From Antilocapra americana (Eukaryota; Chordata; Mammalia; Artiodactyla; Antilocapridae): a stretch of 64,000 bases of DNA. A program made the translations under genes and the position numbers. Of this stretch, positions 10,352 through 20,763 are shown in pieces (position 1 is the stretch's first letter; each line of letters opens with the position of its first letter). Location of the stretch: the NCBI GenBank assembly GCA_007570785.1, contig ML664161.1, positions 5,530,723 through 5,594,722 of the forward strand, given 5' to 3'. Under the pieces are notes generated by a model. It was not told the origin of the DNA and searched no databases. It saw nothing but the letters and a program-made list of their open reading frames with translations.

Positions 10352-11938
10352 ATCATTACCATCTTTCTAAATTCCATATATATGCGTTAGTATACTGTAT
10401 TGTTGTTTTTCCTTCTGGCTTACTTCGCTCTGGATAATAGACTCCAGTTTCGTCCACCTCAGTAGAACTGATTCAAATGTATTCTTTTTAATGGCTGAAT
10501 AATATTCCATTGTGTATATGTACCACAGCTTTCTTATCCATTCGTCTGTTGATGGACATCTAGGTTTCTTCCATGTCCTGCCTATTGTAAACAATGTGGC
10601 AATGAACACTGGGGGTACACGTGTCTCTTTCAATTCTGGTTTCCTCAGTGTGTATGCCCAGCAGTGGGATTGCTGGGTCATATGGCAGTTTTATTTGCAG
10701 TTTTTTTCAGAATCTCCACACTGTTCTCCATAGTGGCTGTACTAGTTTGCATTCCCACCAACAGCGTTAAGAGAGTTCCCTTTTCTCCACATCCTCTCCA
10801 GCATTTATTGCTTGTAGATTTTTGGATGGCAGCTATTCTGACTGGTGTAAAGTGGTACCTCATTATGGTTTTGATTTGCATTTCTCTGATAATGAGTGAT
10901 GTTGAGCATCTTTTCATGTGTTTGTTAGCCATTTTTATGTCTTCTTTGGAGAAATGTCTGTTTAGTTCTTTGGCCCACTTTTTGATTGAGTCATTTACTT
11001 TTCTGGAATGCAGCTGCAGGAGTTGCTTGTATATTTTTGAGATTAATTGTTTGTCTGTTGCTTCATTTGCTATGATTTTCTCCCATTCTGAAGGCTGCCT
11101 TTTCACCTTGCTTTTAGTTTCCTTTGTTGTGCAGAAACTTTTAATTTTAATTAAGTCCCATTTGTTTATTTTTGGTTTTATTTCCAATATTCTGGGAGGT
11201 GGGTCATAGAGGATCCTGCTTTGGTTTATGTCGGAGAGTGTTTTACCTATGTTTTCCTCTAGGAGTTTTATAGTTTCTGGTCTTATGTTTAGATCTTTGA
11301 TCCATTTTGAGTTTATTTTTATGTATGGAGTTAGGAAGTGTTCTAGTTTCATTCTTTTACAAGTGGCTGTCCAGTTTTCCCAGCACCACTTGTTAAAGAG
11401 ATTGTCTTTTCTCCATTGTATATTCTTTCCTCCTTGGTCAAAGATAAGGTGTCCATAGGTGTGTGGATTTATCTCTGTGCATTCTGTTTTGTTCCATTGA
11501 TCTATATTTCTGCCTTTGTGCCAGTACCATACTGTCTTGATGACTGTGGCTTTGTAGTATAGTCTAAAGTCAGGTAGGTTGATTCCTCCAGTTCCATTCT
11601 TCTTTCTCAAAACTGCTTTGGCTATTCAAGGTTTTTTGTATTTCCATACAAATTGTGAAATTTGTTCTAGTTCTCTGAAAAAGACCTCTGGTAGCTTGAT
11701 AGGAATTGCATTGAATCTATAGATTGCTCTGGGTAGTATACTAATTTTCACTATATTGATTCTTCCAATCCATGAACACGGTATATTTCTCCATCTATTT
11801 GTGTCCTCTTTCATTTCTTCATTAGTGTTTTATAGTTTTCTATATATAGGTCTTTTGTTTCTTTAAGTAGATATACTCCTAAGTATTTTATTCTTTTTGT
11901 TTCAATGGTGAATGGAATTGTTTCCTTAATTTCTCTTA
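10352..11938 (-). pseudogene. Young bovine L1, inverted 5' segment: ORF2 C-terminal remnant plus start of 3' UTR
   Basis: Read on the minus strand this segment encodes the C-terminal third of L1 ORF2p (the part following the reverse transcriptase, with the Cys-rich region). Recognisable residues are [39 protein letters not shown] and [18 protein letters not shown]. The frame has a premature stop near 11625 (after VWKYKKP), a shift near 10780 where the sense continues in another frame, and ends ILTHIYGI at about 10367. The segment then reads 15 bases into the 3' UTR and stops at the inversion junction. The missing 3' UTR sequence follows in opposite orientation at 11939. It cannot mobilise itself: no ORF1, endonuclease or reverse transcriptase core is present. 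Confidence 0.93.
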
Positions 11939-12272
11939 ACCCTGTATGCAAGACAGCAAAAGAGATGCAGATGTATAGAACAGTCTTTTGGACTCTATGG
12001 GAGAGGGCAAGGGTGGGATGATATGGGAGAATGGCATTGAAACATGTAAATTATCATATGTGAAATCAATCGCCAGCCCAGGTTTAATGTTTGATACAGG
12101 GTGCTCAGGGCTGGTGCACCAGGATGACCCAGAGAGATGGAATCGGGAGGGAGGTGGGAGGGGAGTTCTGGAAGGGGAACACATGTATACCCATGGCAGA
12201 TTCATGTCAATGTATAACAAACTCAATACAATAATGTAAAGAAAAATAAATAGATAAATAAAAAAGGGGGGA
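11939..12272 (+). mobile_element. Young bovine L1, 3' UTR and A-rich tail
   Basis: 'ccctgtatgcaagacagcaa', 'agaacagtcttttggactct', 'gagaatggcattgaaacatg', 'caccaggatgacccagagag' and 'gggaacacatgtataccca' are the ruminant L1 3' UTR in sense orientation. It ends in a tail of AAATAAAT-type repeats (12241-12266) followed by a G run. It is the 3' half of the insertion whose 5' half is inverted at 10352-11938. Confidence 0.93.
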
Positions 12273-12287
12273 AAAATTCTTGGGATT
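12273..12287. repeat. Right target-site duplication of inverted L1
   Basis: Exact second copy of the 15 bases at 10337-10351. Confidence 0.88.
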
Positions 12288-12389
12288 TATCATATTTGAA
12301 ACATAAAACTATACAAATATCTTTCTTTTCATCCATTCATCCATCTAACAAATTATATGTCTGGCCCATACACTGTGGACCATGTTGAA

Positions 12390-12560
12390 CAAAACACACA
12401 CTTTGGGTTTGAATATTTAATCTGACATTCACTAACTATGAGATTTAGGAGAAGTTACTTAATATCCACAGGCTGTCCCTTCCTCATCTATAAAACCAGA
12501 ATAACAATATTTAACCTGATATGAACTGAGAGATTAAATGAGATGTTGCAGGCAAACAAC
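12390..12560 (+). repeat. MIR SINE
   Basis: 'tttgggtttgaatatttaat', 'cattcactaactatgagatt', 'gagaagttacttaatatcca', 'cctcatctataaaaccagaa' and 'gagagattaaatgagatgtt' follow the MIR order. Confidence 0.78.
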
Positions 12561-13309
12561 TTGGTGGTGATAAGGCTCCTTTCCCCTACTTGATGGCCAC
12601 AAGAAGAGGGGTATTATCAAGCCTGTGATCACTCATTCCGTTATTCCCAGGGAAGGAGTTACTTCCCTCTCTAGGGAATGTGGGGAAAGGAATACAGAAT
12701 TCAGTCTGCCTTCTTTTCTCCTCTTTAGGATCTGCAAAAGGCCTTCAGGAAATGGCCATGCTGGTCTGCTCTGATGCATGTTTAAGTAGGTCGGGACCCC
12801 AGGTTGGGAAGACATAGGTTTTCCAGTTACACTTGTAACCAGCTCTGAACATTTGCCTGATTCTGCGTACATCTTTAGGAAATGTATAAACCCTTTTCTC
12901 CAGGTTCCACTTTAACAAAAATCAAGTTGCTATTTTGTCTACCTCCACCTATTTTAGATTAAATCTCAATTAATTCAAAAGTCAAGTAGGGAATACACAT
13001 TTGTTAATGTATCTTTTTATATACTAACACCTTGTATTAGCCTAATACATAATATGTGCCTGATTATTTTTTCATTTTTCCCTCATTTAAAAAAAAAATT
13101 CCTCCTATGCTATATGTTGCTGAATATAAAACTATGTGTGAGGTGGTTATCTTTCTCTCTCCAAGGAGCTTCCAGATCAATAAAGGAGATGAGTATAAGA
13201 TAGTCTAAGATAGCAGGAGTAACTATTTACATGCACAAGGAAAATGCTATGGGAATTAACCAGAGCATGAGATAACCCACTGCTGAATCAAAAGGGGCTA
13301 CAGGAAACA
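12561..13309. other. Unassigned stretch
   Basis: No gene recognised. A 79-codon minus-strand frame at 12633-12872 has no family resemblance. 13160-13255 ('ccaaggagcttccagatcaa' onward) may be a weak antisense L2 end. Confidence 0.35.
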
Positions 13310-13588
13310 GTGAAAGTGAAAGTCACAAAGTTGTGTCCGACTCTTTGCCACCCTACAGACTTAGTCCATGGGATTCTCCAGGCCAGAATACTGGACTGGA
13401 TACCATTTCCCTTCTCCAGGGGATCTTTCCAACCCAGGGATTGAACCCAGGTCTCCCACATTGCATGTCGATTCTTTACCAGCTGTTACAAGGGAAGCCT
13501 GAGAATACTGGAGTGGGTAGTCTATCCCTTCTCCAGAAGATCAGGAAACAGGGATAGGCACTAATCATTCAGTCCTGGGATTGAACCA
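13310..13588 (-). mobile_element. Bov-A2 SINE (two monomers)
   Basis: Antisense order 'gtgaaagtgaaagtcacaaa', 'tccgactctttgccacccta', 'cttctccaggggatctttcc', 'cccaggtctcccacattgca' and 'tttaccagctg', ending 'caagggaagcct'. A second shortened monomer follows ('gaatactggagtgggtagtc', 'ctatcccttctccagaagat', ending 'cctgggattgaacca'). The doubled right half is the Bov-A2 signature. Confidence 0.88.
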
Positions 13589-14071
13589 CATTCCTTTCAC
13601 TCTTTAATTTCCTTAAAAAAAGTTCATATCGGAGTACTGCTTCACACTACTTGTCCTGCTGTCTCTCTTCCTTGTTGTATGACACTGGAAGGCATCTGAG
13701 ATTTGAACAGCAAAGCTGCCACTGCCATGCCACGATCATTCTTTGTAGAAGCTCTGGATGTTTTCTTAAGTATCTGTGTCTCTTCAGCTAGAGAGAAAGC
13801 ACATATAATTCAAATCTGAAACTCTGCTATGAAAATGGAAATCCACTTTTATCTCTTTTGAAGTTAATCTTTTAACTAAAGCCCATCATTTCCCCCCTAT
13901 TAATTCAGAGTAATCATTTCAACACCTCAGCTTTCAGCTAATACATATTATAGTCAAAAGTGTATTTGAAAGTGAAAAAAGCTGGAAGAAACAGTAACTG
14001 GTATAGATTCTCTAAGAAGAGCTGGCCCACTACCCAAATTTCATTAGAGGCACAGATCTATGCCATAGCTC
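13589..14071. other. Unassigned stretch
   Basis: No gene or repeat family recognised; AT-rich in its second half. Confidence 0.35.
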
Positions 14072-14080
14072 CTATAGGTG

Positions 14081-14277
14081 GGGCTTCCCTGGTGACTCAG
14101 ATGGTAAAGAGTCTGCCTGCAATGCGGGAGACCTGGGTTTGATCCATGGTCAGGAAGATCCCCTAGAGAAGGAAATGGCAACCCACTCCAATATTCCTGC
14201 CTGGAAAATCACATGGATGGAAGAGCCTGGTGAGCTACAGTCCATGGTGTCATAAAGAGTTGGGTATGACTGAACAG
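14081..14277 (+). mobile_element. Bov-tA SINE with 9-bp target duplication
   Basis: Complete Bov-tA from 'gggcttccctggtgactcag' to 'gggtatgactgaacag'. It is bounded by CTATAGGTG at 14072-14080 and 14278-14286. Confidence 0.95.
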
Positions 14278-14286
14278 CTATAGGTG

Positions 14287-14681
14287 ATGCCAAAGAAGGG
14301 ACACTGGAAAAAATGAAGTCCCCAAAGTATAAGGCTGATAAGCAAAACATTGTTTACAGGGGCTTCTTGTCAGTAATATGCCAGGACAAAAATCCTAAGG
14401 CAAACCTACTGCCTCAATAGCTCCTGCCACTTGCAAAAATGATGAAACAGAACAGCCAGTCAAGACAAATGTCTGTATGGGAATGTCTGGGAATGGTGGG
14501 CAGCAAGGGACCTTCCTTCCCAAGTTTGGCTCATGTTCCTTAAATTTTACTTTTTATCATGAAGCATAATATAAATTTATTGTACTTAAGAATAAAATAT
14601 TTTAGTTTCATTCACAATTATCTTGAGTTTCTCTATTTGATCCTCTTAAAAATGAGCTGATCTTTCTGAAAAAGTATATTG
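14287..14681. other. Unassigned stretch
   Basis: Nothing recognised. 14540-14640 is AT-rich. Confidence 0.35.
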
Positions 14682-14957
14682 TTCAGTTCAGTTCAGTCGC
14701 TCAGTCGTGTCCAACCCTTTGAGACCCCATGAACCGCAGCACACCAGACCTCCCTGTCCATCACCAACTCCCAGAGTCTACCCAAACCCATGTCCATCGA
14801 GTCAGTGATGCCATTCAGCAACCTCATCCTCTGTGATCCCCTTCTTCTCCTGCCCCCAATCCTTCCCAGCATTAGCATCTTTTCCAATGAGTCAACTCTT
14901 CACATGAGGTGGCCAAAATACTGGAGTTTCAGCTTCAACATCAGTCTTTCCAATGAC
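14682..14957 (-). mobile_element. BovB LINE 3' end, about 275 bp
   Basis: Antisense terminus 'ttcagttcagttcagtcgct' through 'gtgatgccattcagcaacct' to 'caacatcagtctttccaatg'. The minus-strand frame 14693-14887 encodes the last 64 residues of the BovB polyprotein ([20 protein letters not shown] then [11 protein letters not shown]). 5'-truncated copy. Confidence 0.93.
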
Positions 14958-16301
14958 ATTTTTCATTTTTTCCTAAGGAAAAATCCCCAACTGAAGCACC
15001 CTGACTGAATTCAGATTTTTGTTTTCCCTCTCTCTATATATTTCTTGCAATATGGAATCATATGCTCCAAAAGATCAATATGATCCTGTATTCTAAAGAG
15101 TGGTCTTTTTAGACCCGTGAAATGTGGAGGTTTGGTTCCTACCTTTCAAGACTCATATTATTTAATGTTACTGTCATAAATAGTAATGGGTAACTAATTT
15201 TTAAGATTTTCTTGCTCAAAGAAATTCTTCATGAAATTCTAAAATATGGAAGCATCAATTTCTAAATAATGGAAGGACTCATTAAGGGGAACCCTGAATA
15301 ATATGTGTTTAATTTTTAATCAGGAAATAAGCCAGTTAAAATTGACTCGCTGTTTTGCTATTGGCTTTCATGTGTCTATTTTCAGTGACCTTCTAAAGAT
15401 CAGAATTTCCTCACTATAGGATCTCATAGAGGGAATTGAAACCACTCATTTCTGGAAAAAAAAATGTATACTTTAATTGATAAATTCAAATTAAGTTTAT
15501 TTTTGTTATTTATTCTAGTTCTTCATTTATTCATAGACCTAGTGTGCACTTCCTTGAATACAGGTAATATCAATATAAAAAGACATCACTCATTTTATTT
15601 ATTGTGGATACACTTGATGGCTAATTCCACATGCATCACCAGTAAAAACCAAGCACATGGAAGATGCATATTTATTTGTATTTTTACTTTGTATCTTCTA
15701 TACAGATGTTTCACTGGTAACAGTGTCTGCCTAAGAATAGGAAATACTGTAAACATGTAGAGTGTGCCCTACTATTACAAACATCAACATTCATATATTT
15801 TACCATTTCCCACAGCTAGTAAAGATATATTTAAAAGAATCATATCTGAATTTTTCTAATTCTCAGTATTATCTTTTGTGGACCTCTGGCATTATATATG
15901 AAAGCTTATGGTTCTGTGATTGTTTTTCTTAATACTCAGGATAATTGATCATAAATTATTATTTGCAGTTTGTCTTGTGGACTGAGAAAGGCAGCTAGAT
16001 TTTTCTAAAACCTATTGATAACTCTTCAATAAGAGACAACTTGACAATGCTGAGTGGTCCTGCTTGTCATAGCAGACCTTCACTTCCCTAGCACACACCT
16101 ATGATGGGGAAAGGAATTAGCCTTGGTTGGTTCAAATGTGTCACTGAGTCCTACTGACCCCCATTTCTGGGTTGGGATGGAGACCCAAAGAATCCAGCTT
16201 CCTAAGGCTTCCCTGTCTGTGTGGGTATAACAGGTCAGGAGCAGGAAGGAGGAGAAATCAGAATAGTCCTGAAAGGAATGCATTTTATATGTATATTTAT
16301 T
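14958..16301. other. AT-rich stretch without recognised gene
   Basis: Frames at 15464-15760 (+, 98 codons, hydrophobic start) and 16080-16283 (-) have no recognisable domain. The first arises from A/T-rich sequence rich in Ile, Leu and Phe codons and is likely chance. Confidence 0.35.
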
Positions 16302-16310
16302 CTGTAATTA

Positions 16311-16536
16311 GGGTTTCCCTAGTGGCTCAGCAGTGACGCATCCATTTGCAATGCAGGAGAACATATGTAATACAGAATCAATCCCAGGGTCAGGAAGATC
16401 TGGAGAAGGAAATGGCAACCTACTCCACTATTCCTGCCTGGGAAATCTCACGGACAGAAGAGTCTGGTGGGCTACAGTCCAAAAAGTCGTAAAGAGTCTG
16501 ACATGACTGAGTGACTAAACATCCACCACCATCATG
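16311..16536 (+). mobile_element. Bov-tA SINE with 9-bp target duplication
   Basis: 'gggtttccctagtggctcag', 'tccatttgcaatgcaggag', 'ctggagaaggaaatggcaac', 'gagtctgacatgactgagtg'. Flanked by CTGTAATTA at 16302-16310 and 16537-16545. The tail is a CCACCACCATCATG-type sequence rather than A-rich. Confidence 0.93.
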
Positions 16537-16545
16537 CTGTAATTA

Positions 16546-16778
16546 AAAACGTGCTTCTTAGTTATAAATTTCTCTAAATTCTAACCAGCTTATAGATATG
16601 GGGCACTTCAAGTCTTACAGTATTGCCAGCAATAGCACAAACTGTTCAGCAGAGTTCTAAAAAAAATTATTCTCTCTGCTTCATGTATATTTAATATATT
16701 TTGAGCATGACCAAAATGACTATTGCTAATTAATCAAAAAATGTTGACAAACTAAGAAAAAAAGGTGATTATAAATTG
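16546..16778. other. Unassigned AT-rich stretch
   Basis: Nothing recognised. Confidence 0.35.
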
Positions 16779-16782
16779 CTTT

Positions 16783-17288
16783 TGTCACTGGAGTGTAGAT
16801 GTCACGCCAGGGTATGCTTCTTGGTTCTTATCTCGTCACAACAAAGATTTGGAGTGACGGACATTGAAGCCCTCGTGGGTCACAGCTCTCAGGTCTTGAA
16901 CAGACCGTGTTATAGCTCTTAAATGAATCAGTGTCACAGCTATATTTTATTTAGAAGATGATAGCAGGAAAATCCATCCTCGAAGCAGGAGGGCTTGCTG
17001 ATCCAAAGACGTGAAGAGAAGAATACCGCGGCTCATAGGGGAGAGAGGGAGAGTCCATCCTCGAAGCACCGGAAGAGAGAGCAAGTGCTTTGGCTCCTTT
17101 TATATGTTTTTTATTCTGCCCCCTGGGCCCGTCCTATGCAAATTGGGCTTAGACCAGAGTGCTGTTCTACCTGCAGTTCTCACTCAGGTCCTCGGACCTT
17201 CCTTTTTCTATTTTCACGGGCTTTTTCCTTCCTTGTCTTCGAGCCACCGCCATTTTGGACTCCTGTTTCCTATTCTAACTACCTAACA
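16783..17288 (-). mobile_element. Solo ERV LTR, 506 bp
   Basis: On the minus strand it starts TGTTAGGTAGTTAGAATAGG and ends in a CA dinucleotide (GTGACA at 16783-16788). It contains a TATA-like CATATAAAAGG (complement of 17096-17106) and a polyadenylation signal AATAAA (complement of 16946-16951). The 15-bp word 'tccatcctcgaagca' occurs twice 81 bp apart (16973, 17054), between the TATA-like box and the AATAAA. The 4-bp duplication CTTT (16779-16782, 17289-17292) fits an ERV1-type integration. Two open frames at 16995-17315 lie on the opposite strand and are not viral genes. Same family as 44745-45129. Confidence 0.83.
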
Positions 17289-17292
17289 CTTT

Positions 17293-17680
17293 TCACTCAT
17301 GAGAAAATAAGCTAGTTTCAAAACAGTTTGTTATGTATCTTTGAACAAGTTAACTATAATCTTTTGCATTTAAATCAGTGATCATAAAAGGTGGCATGAC
17401 TGTAAAATTCAAGGGACCAAATGACCTGAACAAGTTGTCTACTTATTTTTATATGATTTCTACTGTTTTAAATAATCATCACATTTTGGAGGCTTGACTG
17501 AGTACTGGAAACATACTAAAAACACAGCTGAGAAAATTAGGTTAATTATAATTCATTAGATATTGTCCTTATTAAAAGTGAGCTGATTTAATCCCTATTA
17601 AAAGCCTTAAGGCATGAGAAAGCAAAATAGCTATGTAAAATCTAGTATTCTCAAGGATGAGAAGATACTACAGTTCAGCA
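17293..17680. other. Unassigned AT-rich stretch
   Basis: Nothing recognised. Confidence 0.35.
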
Positions 17681-17995
17681 AGACCTGAAATGCATATAGG
17701 AATCACTCTGTGTGCTTAGTCGCTCAGCCAGGCTCCTCTGTTCATGGGATTCTCCAGGCAAGAATAGTGGAGTGGGTAGCCATTCCCTTCTCCAGCAGAT
17801 CTTTCTGACCCAGGGATTGAACCCAGGTCTCCTTCATTGCAGGCAAATTCTTTACCATCTAAGCCACCAAAAATCACTTTAGATCTTGCTAAAATGCAGA
17901 TTGTTTCAGCAGGTGTGAGATCAGCCTGATAATCTGCATTTCTAATAGGCTCTCAGGGCAAGTGATTCTGTCATCATAGACCACCCTGAGAAGAA
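17681..17995 (+). mobile_element. MER5A (hAT-Charlie) split by a SINE
   Basis: After the SINE, 'agatcttgctaaaatgcaga', 'ttgtttcagcaggtgtgaga', 'ctgataatctgcatttctaa' and 'taggctctcagggcaagtga' follow the MER5A order. The short left piece ('gaaatgcatataggaatcac') precedes the inserted Bov-tA at 17708-17871. Confidence 0.7.
17708..17871 (-). mobile_element. Bov-tA SINE, internally deleted, nested in MER5A
   Basis: 'tgtgcttagtcgctcagcca' jumps directly to 'ggctcctctgttcatgggat', losing about 40 bases, then continues to 'ctttaccatctaagccacc'. The AATCACT words at 17701-17707 and 17872-17878 are its target duplication. Confidence 0.9.
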
Positions 17996-18240
17996 AGCCT
18001 TTTGTTAGCTTTTCTTTCAGTTTACATGTTTAATCATTGTTAAGCCCTCGCTAATTAAAATAGGCCATAGGAAGGGTTACCAAATGGTATGATACCTGCT
18101 CTTTTCAATATTTTTAAAAACTTTTCTTTTTTTTTATTATTATTAACAATGATGACATTTGTTTCACATAGAAAGATAAAAGGTGATAATAGTGATATAT
18201 TACATTTGTGTAGCACTTTATACAGTATAATAAACTTTTC
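17996..18240. other. Unassigned AT-rich spacer
   Basis: Contains 'ttttctttttttttattatt' at 18120-18144, possibly the tail of the following antisense L1M, but not decisively. Confidence 0.3.
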
Positions 18241-18835
18241 TTAAAAGCCTGTTTTATTGAAATGTAATTCACATACCTTCTAATTAACCTTTTGGAAATG
18301 TACCATTCATAGTGTCTAATACATTGAAAAATATATACAGTTATTACCACAGTTGATATTACAACATTCCTATCACCTTAAAAAGAAAACCTGTAGCATT
18401 TAGTATCACATTCCTATCTCTCCTTTATTCCCCTCTAAACGTAAGTACCAACAAACCTACTCTTTGTCTGTATAGATTTCTCAATTCTGGACTTTTATGT
18501 GAATATAATCATATAATATGTGGCTTTTTGTGACTGGCTTCTTTCATACAAATTATAATATGTGTCAGAATGTCCTTTTTGAGGCTAAATGATATTCTAT
18601 TTTATGGAATAATATTCCATTCATTTTTACCACATTTTTAAAATCCATTTGTCAGTTGTTGGACATATGAGTTGTGTCCACCTTTGGGCTATTACCAATA
18701 ATACTACTATCAATATTGATGTGCAAGCTTTTGCATGTACATATTTTCATTTCTCTTGGGTATATACATAGGAATGGGACTTTAGGTTATATGGTAAGTC
18801 TGTGTGTAATTTTTCTGAAGCTTTTAATGTATTTA
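18241..18835 (-). mobile_element. Old L1M LINE, ORF2 end and 3' UTR
   Basis: Antisense L1M blocks: 'tgttttattgaaatgtaatt', 'acagttattaccacagttga', 'tatgtgaatataatcatata', 'attctattttatggaataat', 'atccatttgtcagttgttgg' and 'catttctcttgggtatatac'. The right half is complementary to the ORF2 C-terminal region, the left half is 3' UTR. No frame is intact. Confidence 0.82.
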
Positions 18836-19133
18836 TTTTTCTTTTAGATAAGATTTAGAAATATATGCATTTATATGGGTATGCATATGTATAGATACAC
18901 ATCAAACAAATAGCTTCATGAAAAGAGGTCCATGGTCAAATAATTTTGAGGAACACTGATACCAATACTCGCTTAAGGAAAATCAGGCTAAAGAGGAATC
19001 ATTTAACTTTGTTTAACCCAGGTTTCCCAAACATGTTGGGAAAACATGTTTGGAAGTCTTTAAAAGTGAAATATTTATATCTCAAGGATGTAGTATTTTA
19101 TAGAATGCATTTTGAGAAATGTTTAATTCCATT
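18836..19133. other. Unassigned stretch
   Basis: Nothing recognised. 18860-18905 is AT-rich with repeated 'atatgcat/tatgcatatg' words. Confidence 0.3.
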
Positions 19134-19142
19134 ATATAGATT

Positions 19143-19363
19143 GGGCTTCCTGGTGGCTGTGGCTGAGGTGGTAAAGAATCTGCCTGCAATGCAGAAGACC
19201 TAGGTTTGATACCTAGTTGGGAAGATTCCTTGAAGAAAGGAACGGCAGCCCACTCCAGTGTTCTTGCCTGGAGAATTCCATGGACTGAGGAGTCTGGTAG
19301 GCTACAGTCCATGGGTGGCAAAGAGTGGGTCACGACTGAGTGACTAACACCTTCACTTTCATG
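19143..19363 (+). mobile_element. Bov-tA SINE with 9-bp target duplication
   Basis: 'gggcttcctggtggctgtgg' to 'cacgactgagtgactaacac', then a 'cttcactttc' tail. Flanked by ATATAGATT at 19134-19142 and 19364-19372. The frame 19082-19435 (-) is SINE complement. Confidence 0.94.
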
Positions 19364-19372
19364 ATATAGATT

Positions 19373-20763
19373 AATTGTTCTTCCAGATGTAGAAAAACTG
19401 TTGGGTGGGGCAGAGAGTATATTCAGGGAACTCAAGAATGACTTCTTCGGCTAAAGAGCAAATGGCTTCAATTCAAGAAATACACTCTATAGGTACAAGG
19501 GAAGAAGTATGTTTTTCAATGGGAGGTATTTGAATAGAACAATAATGGTATGAAGCTGTGATTTCTGAAAGTTATTCTGGCCAAAATATATAGGATGAAA
19601 TGGAAGACAAATGTATATGGAAATGGTAGGGAGATCATTGAAATGGAGTACCAAACTCTTTGTATATAAGGTGTTAAGTAATGTGGAATAAATTATTGAT
19701 AGCAGAATTGCCACTTGAAATATGATAGAAAAAATACTGAACAGATATATCACATATAAACCAGATTTATTAGCACATCTGTATAAAAATGTATACTATT
19801 GTAAGAAGATTACAGACCTTTTTTCTTCCCTCATTTCTTATTTGAAAATCAGTGCTTGATTTCTGTGTATGACCTGCCATGGGTTTTGTTATTGCCATCT
19901 GGCAGAGTCTGCTTATCATCTTCATTGTGGACCTAGTATTTCTTTATGTTGATTCCTAATTTTCTTCATTAAATCCTAAGTTAAGCCAATTTCAAATTAA
20001 TGAGAAATAAGATTAAAGATGAAAACTACATCTGAATGTTATTATTAATTATGCTGTTGGGGCACACTATTTAGCACTGCTCAAATCTGGTTGTAAATAA
20101 GTTCTCTCTTTGAAGAGTTGACCTGCCTTTACTTTTGTTCCTTTTAGTTTACTCACTGTTTTCCTTTGTCATTGGAATTGGAATTGCCAGATGGTTTGCA
20201 AAGAGTGAGCAACAACATTTTTTTTAAGACTCTTTATATACAAACAAGTTAGCAAACAAACAAAAAAGAATGTTAGCTCAAATTTTAAAAAAAGTTCTTA
20301 AAAACAAAAACACAGGCATAATATGAGTGTAAATTATATCATCTTATTTATAACAGGAACTGTATAACAAATATGGGTCATAGTTCTTAAATTAGCAGGA
20401 AAATGGATCTCTAGGATAGCTACACGTTGTCAGTGTAACATACACAGCATTGTGGACAGCCCTCTGGCCAGCATTTTTTTCTTCAGCTATAACTATGTAC
20501 GTTTCCATTCATTTTCACAAGTGGTGTTCTCCAGTATCAGTAGAGATTTTCCCTTGTTGCCCATATGAGTAATTAAAGATCGCTGATGTGGACATTAGGA
20601 AACCACTTTAGTGACCACTTCACATCCCCCTACTGGGAACTCAGAATATATACCTTCCCTTCTATGGGCTTCCATTTCCTCATCTGTAAACCATGTTCAC
20701 ATCATTTCAATCCCATTTGTTAGATTTCTGTGATAGATTATAATATGTTCCTATATCAGCCTG
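19373..20763. other. AT-rich stretch without recognised gene
   Basis: No family assigned. The 88-codon minus-strand frame at 19487-19753 is Ile/Leu/Ser-rich from AT-rich sequence and unlikely to be a gene. Confidence 0.35.

Noticed and set aside
10678..11610. 310-codon minus-strand open frame, the longest in the window
   Set aside because: It is the C-terminal part of L1 ORF2p inside a truncated and inverted L1, with a stop upstream and a frameshift at its end, so it is not a host gene.
15464..15760. 98-codon frame with hydrophobic N-terminus resembling a signal or membrane segment
   Set aside because: Hydrophobicity follows from AT-rich codons (Phe, Leu, Ile). No splice context and no family resemblance.
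16995..17315. 106- and 91-codon plus-strand frames
   Set aside because: They overlap in different frames within a minus-strand solo LTR and run past its end.
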